From JBBQVS01 sp964250805 (GTDB lineage Bacteria > Chloroflexota > Ktedonobacteria > Ktedonobacterales > Ktedonobacteraceae): a stretch of DNA of 64,000 nucleotides. The stretch spans positions 97,207 through 161,206 of the forward strand of contig CAXUHG010000002.1 in the NCBI GenBank assembly GCA_964250805.1. The letters run 5' to 3'. Of the stretch, positions 8,340 through 17,000 are shown piece after piece. The translations under genes and the position numbers were made by a program. Below the pieces are notes generated by a model. It was not told where the DNA came from. It saw nothing but the letters and a program-made list of their open reading frames with translations, and searched no databases. The stretch's first letter is position 1. Every line of letters begins with the position of its first letter.

Positions 8340-9270
8340 ATTGCATAAGAAGGCATGCCGCCTCATGCGCTTGATAGTATTTGCTGGTGGGAGCGTGACC
8401 GAGCAGAGGCGCAATAAAACTAGTTGCCGCAACCACTTTTTCGAGGTCTACCCCTGTTGTAATGTTCATGCCATCAAGCATATATAGTAAGTCCTCGGTA
8501 GCTAGATTGCCAGCGGCTCCAGGAGCATAGGGACATCCACCAAGGCCACCAACCGACGAGTCGATAATGGAAACGCCCATCTGTAGCGAGGCTAGCACAT
8601 TGGCAAGCGCGGTACCGCGTGTATCGTGAAAGTGAACGGCAAGTTGCTCTATCCTGATATCGTGTTGCAGCAGGAGGTCGATCATCTCCATCACCTGTAC
8701 AGGTGTTGCGACGCCGATGGTATCACCGAGCGAAAGTTCTTCGATACCCATTTCCAATAACGCTTGCGCGACACGCAATACATTTTGTGGGTCTACAGCA
8801 CCTTCATAAGGGCAACCGAAAACGGTTGAGATATAGCCCCGCACGGAAATATGCTCTTGCTGTGCCAGCGCGACAATAGGACGAAAGTTGTCAAGGCTTT
8901 CAGCAATTGTCGCATTGATATTATGGCGTGTAAAGCTCTCGCTAGCTGCTGTAAAGACGGCAACGGAACGTACACCTGCCGCGAGCGCACGCTCCATGCC
9001 TTTCGGGTTGGGTACCAGGACAGGATACTCTACATTAGGATTGCGTGTGATACCTGCCATGACAGCACTTGCATCGCTCAATTGTGGAATAGCACGTGGA
9101 CTGACAAATGATGTAGCCTCGACAACAGGCAGTCCAGCATCACTGAGTAGGTTGATAAACTGGATTTTCTGCTCAGTGGGAATGTTGACCTTCTCGTTTT
9201 GCAGACCGTCGCGCGGCCCCACTTCGACAATGCGCACTGACTTTGGAAAAGAAGGAAGGACAGTAGGCAT
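8338..9270 (-). CDS. mvaB: Hydroxymethylglutaryl-CoA lyase
   Basis: 310 residues of the HMGL-like TIM-barrel family. It cleaves (S)-HMG-CoA to acetoacetate and acetyl-CoA, the last step of leucine catabolism. Visible are the metal- and substrate-binding VEVGPRDGLQNEK at the N-terminus, HFHDTRGTALAN, and the catalytic cysteine loop GGLGGCPYAPGAAGN, which separates HMG-CoA lyase from related synthases. GAGGAG precedes the ATG. It starts two bases after the CorC-like gene and so is probably cotranscribed with glmU and that gene. Its metabolic partners (the methylcrotonyl-CoA carboxylase subunits) lie about 6 kb away on the other strand. Confidence 0.92.
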   Translation of the reverse strand: MPTVLPSFPKSVRIVEVGPRDGLQNEKVNIPTEQKIQFINLLSDAGLPVVEATSFVSPRAIPQLSDASAVMAGITRNPNVEYPVLVPNPKGMERALAAGVRSVAVFTAASESFTRHNINATIAESLDNFRPIVALAQQEHISVRGYISTVFGCPYEGAVDPQNVLRVAQALLEMGIEELSLGDTIGVATPVQVMEMIDLLLQHDIRIEQLAVHFHDTRGTALANVLASLQMGVSIIDSSVGGLGGCPYAPGAAGNLATEDLLYMLDGMNITTGVDLEKVVAATSFIAPLLGHAPTSKYYQAHEAACLLMQ

Positions 9271-9272
9271 CG

Positions 9273-10727
9273 TTAAGCTCCTCTATACTCGATAGGCGAA
9301 GGCTGGTCAGAAGAGTGTTGATCTTGCTCGCTCTGCCGTTGCGAATCGTTCTGATTTTCTAGTGATGGCAAAAGACGAATTTCGCCTTGCCCTGGAAGTT
9401 GTGGTGTGGCTGGCTGGATTCGCTCTACACGTATCTTGTTTATACGTCGTCCGCGCGTTTCGAGGACAGTAAACTTCAGATCTTTATACGTGACGTTATC
9501 GCCAGCAACTGGAATTTTATCAAGTTGCTCGTAAACAAAACCACCTAGCGTTTCGTAGTCCCCCTCTTCGAGCTTTACGTCCATCATATCGCTGAACTCA
9601 TAGATGTTAATTTTCGCGTCGAAGATGTACTCGTTATCGTTCACTCTTTCATACAAGACTTCTTCGTGGTCGTATTCGTCCTGGATATCGCCAACTATCT
9701 CCTCTACAAGGTCTTCAATCGTGACAAGGCCAGCTACCGAGCCATACTCATCAACAACCATTACCATGTGAATGCGCCGCTGCCGTATTTCACGTAACAA
9801 ATCATCCAGCTTCTTACTTTCAGGCACAAAGTATGCAGGACGCACAAGATCACGAATGGGAAAGGTATTATGTCCTTCACGAAGCTGTTTCAGCATATCC
9901 TTTGTATAAAGGACACCGATAATCTCGTCAATGCCAATACTCTCTTCATACACAGGGATACGCGAGAAACCGCCCTGTAACGCAAGATCAACAGCCTGTG
10001 TTACCGTTGCATTACTATCCAGTGTCACCATGTCGATGCGCGGCACCATGACCTCGCGCACCGTTGTATCGGCGAACTCGAAGATGCTGTGAATCATGTC
10101 CGTCTCATCTTCCTCAAGCACACCCTCTTCTTCACCAACCGTCACCAGTAGACGCAATTCTTCCTCTGTCACAAATGGACCATGATGCTTCACCTGCCCG
10201 CCAAGCAAACGTACCAGGAAGGTTGTGATCACGCTAAGCGTTATCACAACAGGCTGTAGTAACCAGGCAGTTCCTCTGAGAGGGCTAATAAGAACGCGTG
10301 CCCAGCGTAAAGGGTTCTGTACTGCGGCAGTTTTCGGCGTAATTTCACAAAAGATGAGAACGACAAGCGAGATGACGATAGATGAGAGCAATTCACCGTA
10401 GGTTGACGAAAAGCGCAAAGCCAGTATCGTTGCCAAGCTCGACGCAATGATAACCGCGACGCTGTTGACGACGAGAATTGTCGAGAGAAACTTATTTGGC
10501 TCGCTTAACAAGCGTTCGATCTCAGCAGCCTTTGTGTCGCCCTCTTCAACCAAATTTTTGAGCTTGATGCGACTGATAGAGGTAAAGGCTGTCTCGGCTG
10601 CCGAGGCAACGCCACAGAGGATGAGTGTTACAATGAGAACAGTAAATTGTAACCACGCGATTGAATCAAATTGTGGTATATGAAAATCAATTCCAGCGGC
10701 TATATTCGCAAGGCCAGGGCCATCCAT
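9273..10727 (-). CDS. CorC/HlyC-type membrane protein with DUF21 and CBS domains
   Basis: A 484-residue protein with an N-terminal CNNM/DUF21 membrane domain (several segments in the first ~190 residues, opening FTVLIVTLILCGVASAAETA), a pair of CBS domains (VPRIDMVTLDS to VDEYGSVAGLVTIEDLVEEI), and a C-terminal CorC_HlyC transporter-associated domain (DVKLEEGDYETLGGFVYEQL). Family members act in Mg2+/Co2+ efflux or homeostasis; the older name hemolysin is misleading. The C-terminal tail (SLENQNDSQRQSEQDQ) is low complexity. It begins eight bases after glmU, whose last codons contain its likely AAGGAG ribosome site, so glmU, this gene and mvaB form an operon. Confidence 0.88.
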   Translation of the reverse strand: MDGPGLANIAAGIDFHIPQFDSIAWLQFTVLIVTLILCGVASAAETAFTSISRIKLKNLVEEGDTKAAEIERLLSEPNKFLSTILVVNSVAVIIASSLATILALRFSSTYGELLSSIVISLVVLIFCEITPKTAAVQNPLRWARVLISPLRGTAWLLQPVVITLSVITTFLVRLLGGQVKHHGPFVTEEELRLLVTVGEEEGVLEEDETDMIHSIFEFADTTVREVMVPRIDMVTLDSNATVTQAVDLALQGGFSRIPVYEESIGIDEIIGVLYTKDMLKQLREGHNTFPIRDLVRPAYFVPESKKLDDLLREIRQRRIHMVMVVDEYGSVAGLVTIEDLVEEIVGDIQDEYDHEEVLYERVNDNEYIFDAKINIYEFSDMMDVKLEEGDYETLGGFVYEQLDKIPVAGDNVTYKDLKFTVLETRGRRINKIRVERIQPATPQLPGQGEIRLLPSLENQNDSQRQSEQDQHSSDQPSPIEYRGA

Positions 10728-10735
10728 AGCTGCTC

Positions 10736-12166
10736 TTACTCCTTCTTATCACCCTCTGAGTTTGAGGCATCTTCTGGTGAGAGCATACGTAGTACACGAG
10801 CGGGAACGCCAACGACGAGTGCGTTTGCTGGCACATCGTGCGTAATGACGGCTCCTGCTCCAGTATAAGCATGGTCGCCAACGGTAACGGGTGCGACAAG
10901 TATTGTATCACAACCGATAAACGCACCCTCACCAATCGTGGTGGAATGCTTCTGTTTACCATCAAAGTTCGAGGTGATGGTGCCAGCGGCGATATTGGTG
11001 TGTGCGCCGACGGTGGCATCGCCGAGATAGCTAAAGTGATGCATGTCGGTCTCGGCCCCGATATATGAATTTTTTACTTCGCCAAAGTTGCCCATACGCA
11101 CTCCATGAGCAAGGTGTGCCCCTGGGCGACAATGGCTAAACGGTCCCATCTGTACGTCGTCTTCAAGAGTCGCTTCTTCCAGAGCGGAACTCCGAAGAAT
11201 ACAGCGATTGCCAATATTCGACGCGTCAATGGTTGTATTTGGTCCAATACGGCATGCTTGTCCAATGATTGTTTTTCCTGTAATCATTGTACCAGGAAGA
11301 ATAACAGTATCCATACCAAGAGAAACGGTGTCGTCAATATAAGTTGTGGCAGGATCGACAATCGTTACGCCTGCATACATATGCCGTTCAAGAATACGCT
11401 TGCGGAGCATTTGTTCCGCTGCGGCAAGTTGCACACGGTCATTGATACCGATTGTCTCATCTATGGTTCCGCTTACAGTAGTAATAACACGCTCCTGTGC
11501 CCCCGCTATTCCAATAAGGTCTGTGAGGTAGTATTCGCCAGCAGCGTTACGCGGCAAGGCATGCAGCGTTTCCCAGAGCCAGGCGCGGTCAAAGCAGTAA
11601 ACGCCTGAGTTCACTTCTGAAATGCGCTTCTGCTCCACTGTTGCACGTTTCATCTCCACGATTTCGCGTACTCGCCCCTGCGAGTCACGCACAACGCGCC
11701 CGAAGTCTGAGGGTTGCTCTATGGTCGCGGTCAAAAACGTGACTGTTGCCTGTTGAGCAAGATGTGTGCTGAGAACTTGCGCGAGCATACTGCTACTCAC
11801 CAGTGGAGTGTCGCCGTAGCATACAAGAACGGTTTGCGGTAATGGATAGAATCCATCGACGACAGGTTGAGCAGCGAGAACAGCATGTCCAGTCCCTAGT
11901 TGCTCATCTTGAAGAGCATAAAGGCATCGTTCACCAAAGACGGCTTCTATCTGAGCGGCCTCGTGTCCAAGCACAACGATAGGCTTATGTGGGGAGATGG
12001 TATTATTCAGCGAAAGAGACGAGAGTTCTGGAGGAATAGACTCAACGGCATTCAGTACATGTGCTAATAGTGGCTGACCAGCCAGAGGGTGAAGGACCTT
12101 GGGCAATGTTGAACGCATCCGTGTGCCCTTGCCTGCTGCAAGCACGACGGTCGCATATGTATTCAT
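10736..12166 (-). CDS. glmU: Bifunctional GlmU (GlcNAc-1-P uridyltransferase / GlcN-1-P acetyltransferase)
   Basis: About 476 residues. The N-terminal pyrophosphorylase domain carries VVLAAGKGTRMRSTLPKVLH and VCYGDTPL. The C-terminal left-handed beta-helix carries hexapeptide repeats, including GNFGEVKNS and NIAAGTITSNFDG, where acetyl-CoA binds. It makes UDP-GlcNAc for peptidoglycan. The start is set at ATG 12166 (MNTYATVVLAAGKG), where the family normally begins; the longer reading frame runs toward the tRNA. No strong Shine-Dalgarno is seen before this ATG, so it may be weakly initiated or leaderless. It lies 98 bases downstream of tRNA-Gln on the same strand. Confidence 0.93.
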   Translation of the reverse strand: MNTYATVVLAAGKGTRMRSTLPKVLHPLAGQPLLAHVLNAVESIPPELSSLSLNNTISPHKPIVVLGHEAAQIEAVFGERCLYALQDEQLGTGHAVLAAQPVVDGFYPLPQTVLVCYGDTPLVSSSMLAQVLSTHLAQQATVTFLTATIEQPSDFGRVVRDSQGRVREIVEMKRATVEQKRISEVNSGVYCFDRAWLWETLHALPRNAAGEYYLTDLIGIAGAQERVITTVSGTIDETIGINDRVQLAAAEQMLRKRILERHMYAGVTIVDPATTYIDDTVSLGMDTVILPGTMITGKTIIGQACRIGPNTTIDASNIGNRCILRSSALEEATLEDDVQMGPFSHCRPGAHLAHGVRMGNFGEVKNSYIGAETDMHHFSYLGDATVGAHTNIAAGTITSNFDGKQKHSTTIGEGAFIGCDTILVAPVTVGDHAYTGAGAVITHDVPANALVVGVPARVLRMLSPEDASNSEGDKKE

Positions 12167-12264
12167 GAGCGGATATACAAACCTTTTTTGTTTTCTCGCA
12201 TAGTTCGGAGTTTTGTAGTACGGAGAGAAAAGCATCTCCGTACAACCACGCTATAAGAGAAGAT

Positions 12265-12339
12265 TGGCTCGGGTGCCAAGATTCGAACTTGGGAATGGCG
12301 GATCCAAAGACCGCTGCCTTACCACTTGGCCACACCCGA
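12265..12339 (-). tRNA. tRNA-Gln (anticodon TTG), CCA encoded
   Basis: The minus strand folds as a cloverleaf: acceptor TCGGGTG pairs with CACCCGA, discriminator G, and encoded CCA. The T arm is TTCCCAAGTTCGAATCTTGG and the anticodon loop CTTTGGA gives UUG. There is a U-U mismatch at the base of the anticodon loop (31-39). It is 98 bases upstream of glmU and may share its transcript. Confidence 0.93.
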
Positions 12340-12435
12340 AAACCTCGCGCAACATTTGTGTTGCGACGTGAATATATTACATGATTCCTTGTGCTTTGTC
12401 AACAGGATTTTTCTTGCAAAATACAATAGAGTCTC

Positions 12436-12466
12436 TTGACATTGCCGTAACGTCAAGCTGTACACT
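12436..12466 (+). promoter_or_regulatory. MerR-type promoter/operator of the merR-like gene
   Basis: TTGACA and TACACT are separated by 19 bases, the over-long spacing characteristic of MerR-activated promoters. The spacer contains TTGCCGTAACGTCAA, an almost perfect dyad (one mismatch). A near-identical copy lies at 13346-13376. This one sits about 33 bases before the regulator gene, indicating autoregulation. Confidence 0.8.
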
Positions 12467-12498
12467 TCTTGCATAGCTTTCTATAAGGAGGAACACGC

Positions 12499-13380
12499 AT
12501 GTTTCGTATCGGCGACTTTTCCAAAATCGCTCAAGTCTCAGGTCGTCTACTACGGTACTATGATGAGATTGGTCTTCTCAGTCCCGAATTCACCGACCCA
12601 CAAACGGGATATCGCTATTATAGCGCACAACAACTGCCTCGGCTCAATCACATTCTCGTCTTAAAAGAACTCGGCCTTTCATTGGAACAAATTGCTCAAT
12701 TGCTGGACAGGAATACCTCTCTCGACGAAATTCGAGGGATGCTGACCTTACGTAAAGCCCAGATTGAGCAATCGGTCCAGGAAGAAATGGAGAGGCTACG
12801 TGTCGTAGAGACGCGGCTACAACAAATCGACATGCATGGGCAGATACTAGAACCTGATGTTGTTCTCAAATCCGTTCCGACGCAGTACTTCCTCGCACTA
12901 CGTGAAGTGCTACCAAGCATGGACGCAGTACGCCGTCTCGTCCAAAACATCTTCACTGTTGTTCCTAAGATGATAGGACACAACGGTCTCGGTCACATCG
13001 CCGTCGTAATCCATTCTTCCGTCTACGATCCTGAAGCACTTGACGTTGAAGTCGGCTATCTGCTCACTACAAAAATCTCAAAGGTGGTCAGGCTGTCTGA
13101 GGAACGCGTGCTAACGGTACACGAATTACCTGCTGTTGACACAATGGCAACCCTTGCTCATGAAGGGCGTGTTAGCGACCTCCACCAAAGTTACGGCATG
13201 CTAGGCATATGGGTAGAGCAGAAGAACTGGCACATCATTGGAATAGGGCGAGAAATCCTGATACAACTGCCTAAGCCCGGTGCAGAAGATGATGCGGTGG
13301 TTGAGATTCAACTGCCAGTGAGCCAAGATCACAAAAAATTGGGGCTTGACTTTGACGTTACGTCAAACAGTACACTTTGA
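12499..13380 (+). CDS. MerR-family regulator with GyrI-like effector domain
   Basis: 293 residues. The N-terminal winged helix-turn-helix is typical of MerR (FRIGDFSKIAQVSGRLLRYY, then DEIGLLSPE and GYRYYSAQQL), followed by a dimerising coiled coil (residues ~80-110) and a C-terminal domain resembling BmrR/GyrI effector modules (residues ~130-280). Such proteins bend over-spaced promoters into an active form on binding a small molecule. GGAGG lies seven bases before ATG. Matching promoters lie before the gene and inside its own 3' end, the latter facing the carbonic anhydrase-like gene, so this regulator probably controls itself and the next two genes. The ligand is unknown. Confidence 0.9.
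   Translation: MFRIGDFSKIAQVSGRLLRYYDEIGLLSPEFTDPQTGYRYYSAQQLPRLNHILVLKELGLSLEQIAQLLDRNTSLDEIRGMLTLRKAQIEQSVQEEMERLRVVETRLQQIDMHGQILEPDVVLKSVPTQYFLALREVLPSMDAVRRLVQNIFTVVPKMIGHNGLGHIAVVIHSSVYDPEALDVEVGYLLTTKISKVVRLSEERVLTVHELPAVDTMATLAHEGRVSDLHQSYGMLGIWVEQKNWHIIGIGREILIQLPKPGAEDDAVVEIQLPVSQDHKKLGLDFDVTSNSTL
13346..13376 (+). promoter_or_regulatory. Second MerR-type promoter, inside the 3' end of the regulator gene
   Basis: TTGACT, a 19-base spacer, TACACT. The spacer contains TTGACGTTACGTCAA, a perfect 15-base dyad around a central T. It matches the promoter at 12436 in spacing and most bases, lies within the last codons of the merR-like gene, and points at the carbonic anhydrase-like gene. 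Confidence 0.8.
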
Positions 13381-13456
13381 ATGTGAGCATGAAAGCAATC
13401 ACAAAGACAAACACTTGACTGTATTCACTAAAAACTATCCATACCAGAGGAACAAC

Positions 13457-13987
13457 ATGACTACTATAGACACGCTAACAAAGCGCAATCGAGATTTCGC
13501 TATGCATCAGTTCACCGCGAACCTGCCCCTCATACCAACATTAAGGACGATGATCGTTACATGTGTCGATCCACGCGTTGATCCGGCTTATGTGCTGGGT
13601 ATTGAGCCTGGAGAAGCTGTCGTAATACGCAATATTGGTGGTCGTATCACTCCAGCAACGCTACAGACAATGGCTATGCTGCAAACGATAACCCAGGTTC
13701 AAGGAGCTAAACTTGGGGGCGACTTTAACCTCCTCGTTCTCCATCATACTGATTGTGGAATTACACGCTTAGCAGCTAAATCCGATATGCTTGCTGGCTA
13801 CTTTGAAATCGGCAAAGCGGAGTTGGAGGCCAAAGCAGTGACTGATCCTAGAACGGCTGTTGCTGTCGATGTTGCCATGCTCAAGGCGAATCCTCTCTTT
13901 CCCAGAGAGTGGCTTGTTTCTGGACTCGTCTACGATGTAACGACAGGTCTGGTTGAAACCGTCGTCCCTCCCAATGCACTTCTGTAG
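13457..13987 (+). CDS. Beta-carbonic anhydrase-like protein
   Basis: 176 residues from ATG 13457 (AGAGGAAC precedes it). Zinc-ligand motifs of beta-class carbonic anhydrases are present: VTCVDPRVDP supplies Cys and the Asp-Arg dyad, and LHHTDCGI supplies His and Cys. VIRNIGGRITPATLQT matches the conserved core. The protein is short, like the small carbonic anhydrase-related proteins of Gram-positive bacteria. It would interconvert CO2 and bicarbonate, although many of these small members are uncharacterised. It is driven by the MerR-type promoter at 13346, which is unexpected for a housekeeping carbonic anhydrase and suggests a stress-linked role. Confidence 0.82.
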   Translation: MTTIDTLTKRNRDFAMHQFTANLPLIPTLRTMIVTCVDPRVDPAYVLGIEPGEAVVIRNIGGRITPATLQTMAMLQTITQVQGAKLGGDFNLLVLHHTDCGITRLAAKSDMLAGYFEIGKAELEAKAVTDPRTAVAVDVAMLKANPLFPREWLVSGLVYDVTTGLVETVVPPNALL

Positions 13988-13989
13988 AG

Positions 13990-14022
13990 GAGAGTCTATG
14001 TACTCTTCGTACATAGACTCTC
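13990..14022. other. Stem-loop between the carbonic anhydrase-like and reductase genes
   Basis: A 14-base-pair perfect stem (GAGAGTCTATGTAC) with a five-base loop directly after the stop codon. No U-tract follows, so it may be a processing or attenuation element rather than a full terminator. Confidence 0.5.
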
Positions 14023-14104
14023 ATAAACAATCTCCGTAATTTTGAGTGCATCAAAGCTACTGTACGGTAATCTCACTTACTAATTTAGATAGGAACTAAT
14101 CATC

Positions 14105-15196
14105 ATGAATAAACCAAGAATCCTTGTTCTGACAGCCGCTGGGAAAACTGGCTATCCAATTGCCCTTCAGCTTCTGAGCGAAGGCTTTCCAGTCACCGCT
14201 TTCGTGCGGAAAGAAGATCAACGTAGCGAACGCCTCAGGTCACTGGGAGCTGATATCGTTGCAGGTTCAATTACAGACATAAATGATATGAGAAAAGCTA
14301 TGGCTGGAGCGCAACGTGCCTACTTCTGCACCCCGATTATAGAGGGAACTCTCAAGGCTGTGGATGTCTTCACTGCGGTTGCCGCGAAACAGAATCTTGA
14401 ATCTGTTGTTGCCATGAGCCAATGGCTTGCCAACCCTAATCACCCCTCCATACAAACGCGAGATGTCTGGCTCGCTGACAGGCTACTTGAACTTTTACCT
14501 GGAACCGACGTAACCTTCATCAACCCAGGTTTTTTCGTAGACAACGACATGCAGGTCTTACCCTTTGTTACTCAATTTGGGCTTCTAACACTACCATATA
14601 AAGCTGGTCTTAATGCGCCCCCTTCCAACGAAGACATGGCTCGTGTTGTTGCCGAAATTTTGGCGCGACCAGAAGGGCATGCAGGAAAGACCTATCGCCC
14701 GACTGGTCCCAAGCTGGTGTCTCCACAGGATATCGCAGCAACATTCTCAAAGGTATTGGGGCGCAAAGTCACCTACATTAATGTCCCGCTCTGGCTCATC
14801 TCCAAAGTCATGAAAGGCATGGGCTATCCCAATTACTTTATCGCCCAGTTCCAACAATACATTCCTGAGTATCAGAAAAATGCGTTTGCCATCAACGCAC
14901 CTAATGATGTCGTTCGCACCATTACTGGTAAGGAGCCAGAAGACTACGAAACAATCGCGAGGCGGTACATTACTGCTGCTCCACAACCCAAACGGAGCCT
15001 CGCTGCACGAATACAGCAGATGATTATGCTAACGATCTGGGTGCTACTTCCCAGCCCCAAGACAACTCCATACCTCGCTCTGAGTGAGTTTTCGGATAGG
15101 AAACATGCTGTCCTGAGCGCAGACTCAGCCGAATGGCGTCACAGCCATGAACTTCAAACAGACGAAATATCGAAAGAGAAAACATATGTGATATGA
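14105..15196 (+). CDS. NmrA-like NAD(P)-binding reductase (atypical SDR)
   Basis: 363 residues. The Rossmann start is ILVLTAAGKTGYPIALQLL, with an arginine patch (VRKEDQRSERLRSLGAD) after the second strand typical of NADP-preferring NmrA/SDR-a5 proteins. TFINPGFFVDNDMQVL and YRPTGPKLVSPQDIAATF follow. A C-terminal extension of about 70 residues after AAPQPKRSL is basic and has no recognisable domain. It is 118 bases downstream of the carbonic anhydrase-like gene and probably belongs to the same MerR-controlled unit, although the stem-loop between them could reduce read-through. Catalytic activity is not certain; some members are redox sensors. Confidence 0.8.
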   Translation: MNKPRILVLTAAGKTGYPIALQLLSEGFPVTAFVRKEDQRSERLRSLGADIVAGSITDINDMRKAMAGAQRAYFCTPIIEGTLKAVDVFTAVAAKQNLESVVAMSQWLANPNHPSIQTRDVWLADRLLELLPGTDVTFINPGFFVDNDMQVLPFVTQFGLLTLPYKAGLNAPPSNEDMARVVAEILARPEGHAGKTYRPTGPKLVSPQDIAATFSKVLGRKVTYINVPLWLISKVMKGMGYPNYFIAQFQQYIPEYQKNAFAINAPNDVVRTITGKEPEDYETIARRYITAAPQPKRSLAARIQQMIMLTIWVLLPSPKTTPYLALSEFSDRKHAVLSADSAEWRHSHELQTDEISKEKTYVI

Positions 15197-15284
15197 CCTA
15201 ACATTGGGTTAGGAGAACAACAGATACAATAAAAAAGCGAAATTATTGTAGCAACGGTAGTTTACATAAGGTATCTCACCTAAC

Positions 15285-15313
15285 TTGACGCCCCCTATAC
15301 GTGGTGCTATGCT
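15285..15313 (+). promoter_or_regulatory. Sigma-70-type promoter of the acyl-CoA carboxylase operon
   Basis: TTGACG, 17-base spacer, TATGCT, 57 bases before the start codon of the carboxylase beta-subunit gene. Confidence 0.6.
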
Positions 15314-15370
15314 GAACGAACAGAGCAACGAACATCTCTTATCATCGTCGCTGAGAGGAACAAGCACCAC

Positions 15371-16978
15371 ATGAGTATTCTCGAAACCCAGATAGATCGA
15401 ACGAGTCCCGAATTTCAGGCCAACACCCAATATTTTCAACAACTTCTGGAGGAGCTACAACAGCACATCCAGCATGTACAGCAGGGAGGTGGCCCCGACG
15501 CAGTAGCGAAGCACAAGAAGCGCAACAAGCTACTTGCACGGGAGCGTGTCCAGCTTCTATGCGACCCGAACACACCCTTTCTTGAGCTAAGCCCGTTGGC
15601 GGCATACGACATGTACGATAACGATGCACCCTCGGCTGGTATCGTGACGGGTATCGGACTTGTCGAGGGGCAAGAGTGCATGATTGTTGCCAATGATGCA
15701 ACGGTCAAGGGCGGCACCTACTACCCTATGACGGTTAAAAAGCACTTACGCGCTCAGGAGATAGCGGAACAAAATCATCTCCCCTGTATTTATCTCGTCG
15801 ATTCGGGTGGTGCGTTCTTGCCGTTGCAGGCCGATGTCTTTCCCGACCGCGACCACTTCGGGCGTATCTTCTACAATCAGGCACAGATGTCGAGCAAGCG
15901 TATTCCACAGATTGCTGCTGTGATGGGATCGAGTACGGCAGGCGGTGCCTATGTGCCTGCTATGAGCGACGAGACGGTGATTGTGCAGGGCAATGGCACA
16001 ATTTTTCTCGGCGGTCCTCCACTAGTGAAGGCTGCAACAGGCGAAGAGGTGAGCGCGGAAGACCTGGGCGGTGCCGACGTACACTCGCGTATCTCAGGCG
16101 TCACCGACCATTATGCCCTCAATGACCCACATGCGTTGGCTATTTGTCGTAGCATTGTCTCGCACCTTAATCGACGCAAACATATTCCCTGGGACATTCA
16201 TCCGCCAGAACCACCACGCTACGACTCAAACGACCTCTATGGGATTGTTCCGAGTGATAACCACAAGAGCTATAACGTGCGTGAAATCATTGCAAGGCTC
16301 GTCGATGGCAGCAGGTTTCATGAGTTCAAGGAACTGTACGGCACAACGCTGGTGTGTGGCTTCGCTCGTATCATGGGCTATCCCGTCGGCATTATCGCCA
16401 ATAACGGTATTCTCTTCTCCGAAAGTGCGCTCAAGGCGACTCACTTCATCGAGTTATGCGTACAACGTCGCACACCACTAGTTTTCTTGCAAAACATCAC
16501 TGGCTTCATGGTTGGACGACAATACGAAAACGGCGGCATTGCGAAGGATGGGGCGAAGATGGTGACTGCCGTTGCCACCGCGTCTGTACCCAAGTTTACG
16601 GTGATTATCGGTGGCTCATTTGGTGCTGGCAACTACGGCATGAGTGGTCGTGCCTATTCGCCACGTCAATTGTGGATGTGGCCTAATGCGCGTATCTCCG
16701 TCATGGGTGGGCTACAGGCGGCGACGGTGTTGGCAACCGTGCGCAAAGAGGGCATGGCGGCTCGTGGCAAAACGATGACCTCGGAGGAAGAACAGGCGTT
16801 TATGCAGCCCACGCTCGACAAGTACGAGGAAGAGGGCAATCCCTACTACAGCACAGCTCGGCTCTGGGATGATGGTATTATCGACCCACGCGATACACGC
16901 AATGTGCTGGCACTCGGTATAGCCGCCTCACTGAACGCGCCAATGCCAGAGACGCCTTTTGGCATCTTCAGGATGTAA
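15371..16978 (+). CDS. Acyl-CoA carboxylase beta subunit, probably methylcrotonyl-CoA carboxylase
   Basis: 535 residues of the carboxyltransferase family. It transfers CO2 from carboxybiotin to an acyl-CoA. RNKLLARERVQLLCDPNTPFLELSPLAA is the usual opening; GSSTAGGAYVPAMSDE and IIGGSFGAGNYGMSGRAY are the two oxyanion-forming glycine loops of the N- and C-domains. Length and the QNITGFMVGRQYE segment fit the methylcrotonyl-CoA carboxylase (MccB) group. An enoyl-CoA hydratase and the biotin-carrying alpha subunit follow directly, which supports leucine/isovalerate breakdown. A propionyl- or geranyl-CoA enzyme is the alternative. Confidence 0.9.
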   Translation: MSILETQIDRTSPEFQANTQYFQQLLEELQQHIQHVQQGGGPDAVAKHKKRNKLLARERVQLLCDPNTPFLELSPLAAYDMYDNDAPSAGIVTGIGLVEGQECMIVANDATVKGGTYYPMTVKKHLRAQEIAEQNHLPCIYLVDSGGAFLPLQADVFPDRDHFGRIFYNQAQMSSKRIPQIAAVMGSSTAGGAYVPAMSDETVIVQGNGTIFLGGPPLVKAATGEEVSAEDLGGADVHSRISGVTDHYALNDPHALAICRSIVSHLNRRKHIPWDIHPPEPPRYDSNDLYGIVPSDNHKSYNVREIIARLVDGSRFHEFKELYGTTLVCGFARIMGYPVGIIANNGILFSESALKATHFIELCVQRRTPLVFLQNITGFMVGRQYENGGIAKDGAKMVTAVATASVPKFTVIIGGSFGAGNYGMSGRAYSPRQLWMWPNARISVMGGLQAATVLATVRKEGMAARGKTMTSEEEQAFMQPTLDKYEEEGNPYYSTARLWDDGIIDPRDTRNVLALGIAASLNAPMPETPFGIFRM

Positions 16979-17000
16979 GGGAAATACGACAGGAGGAACT

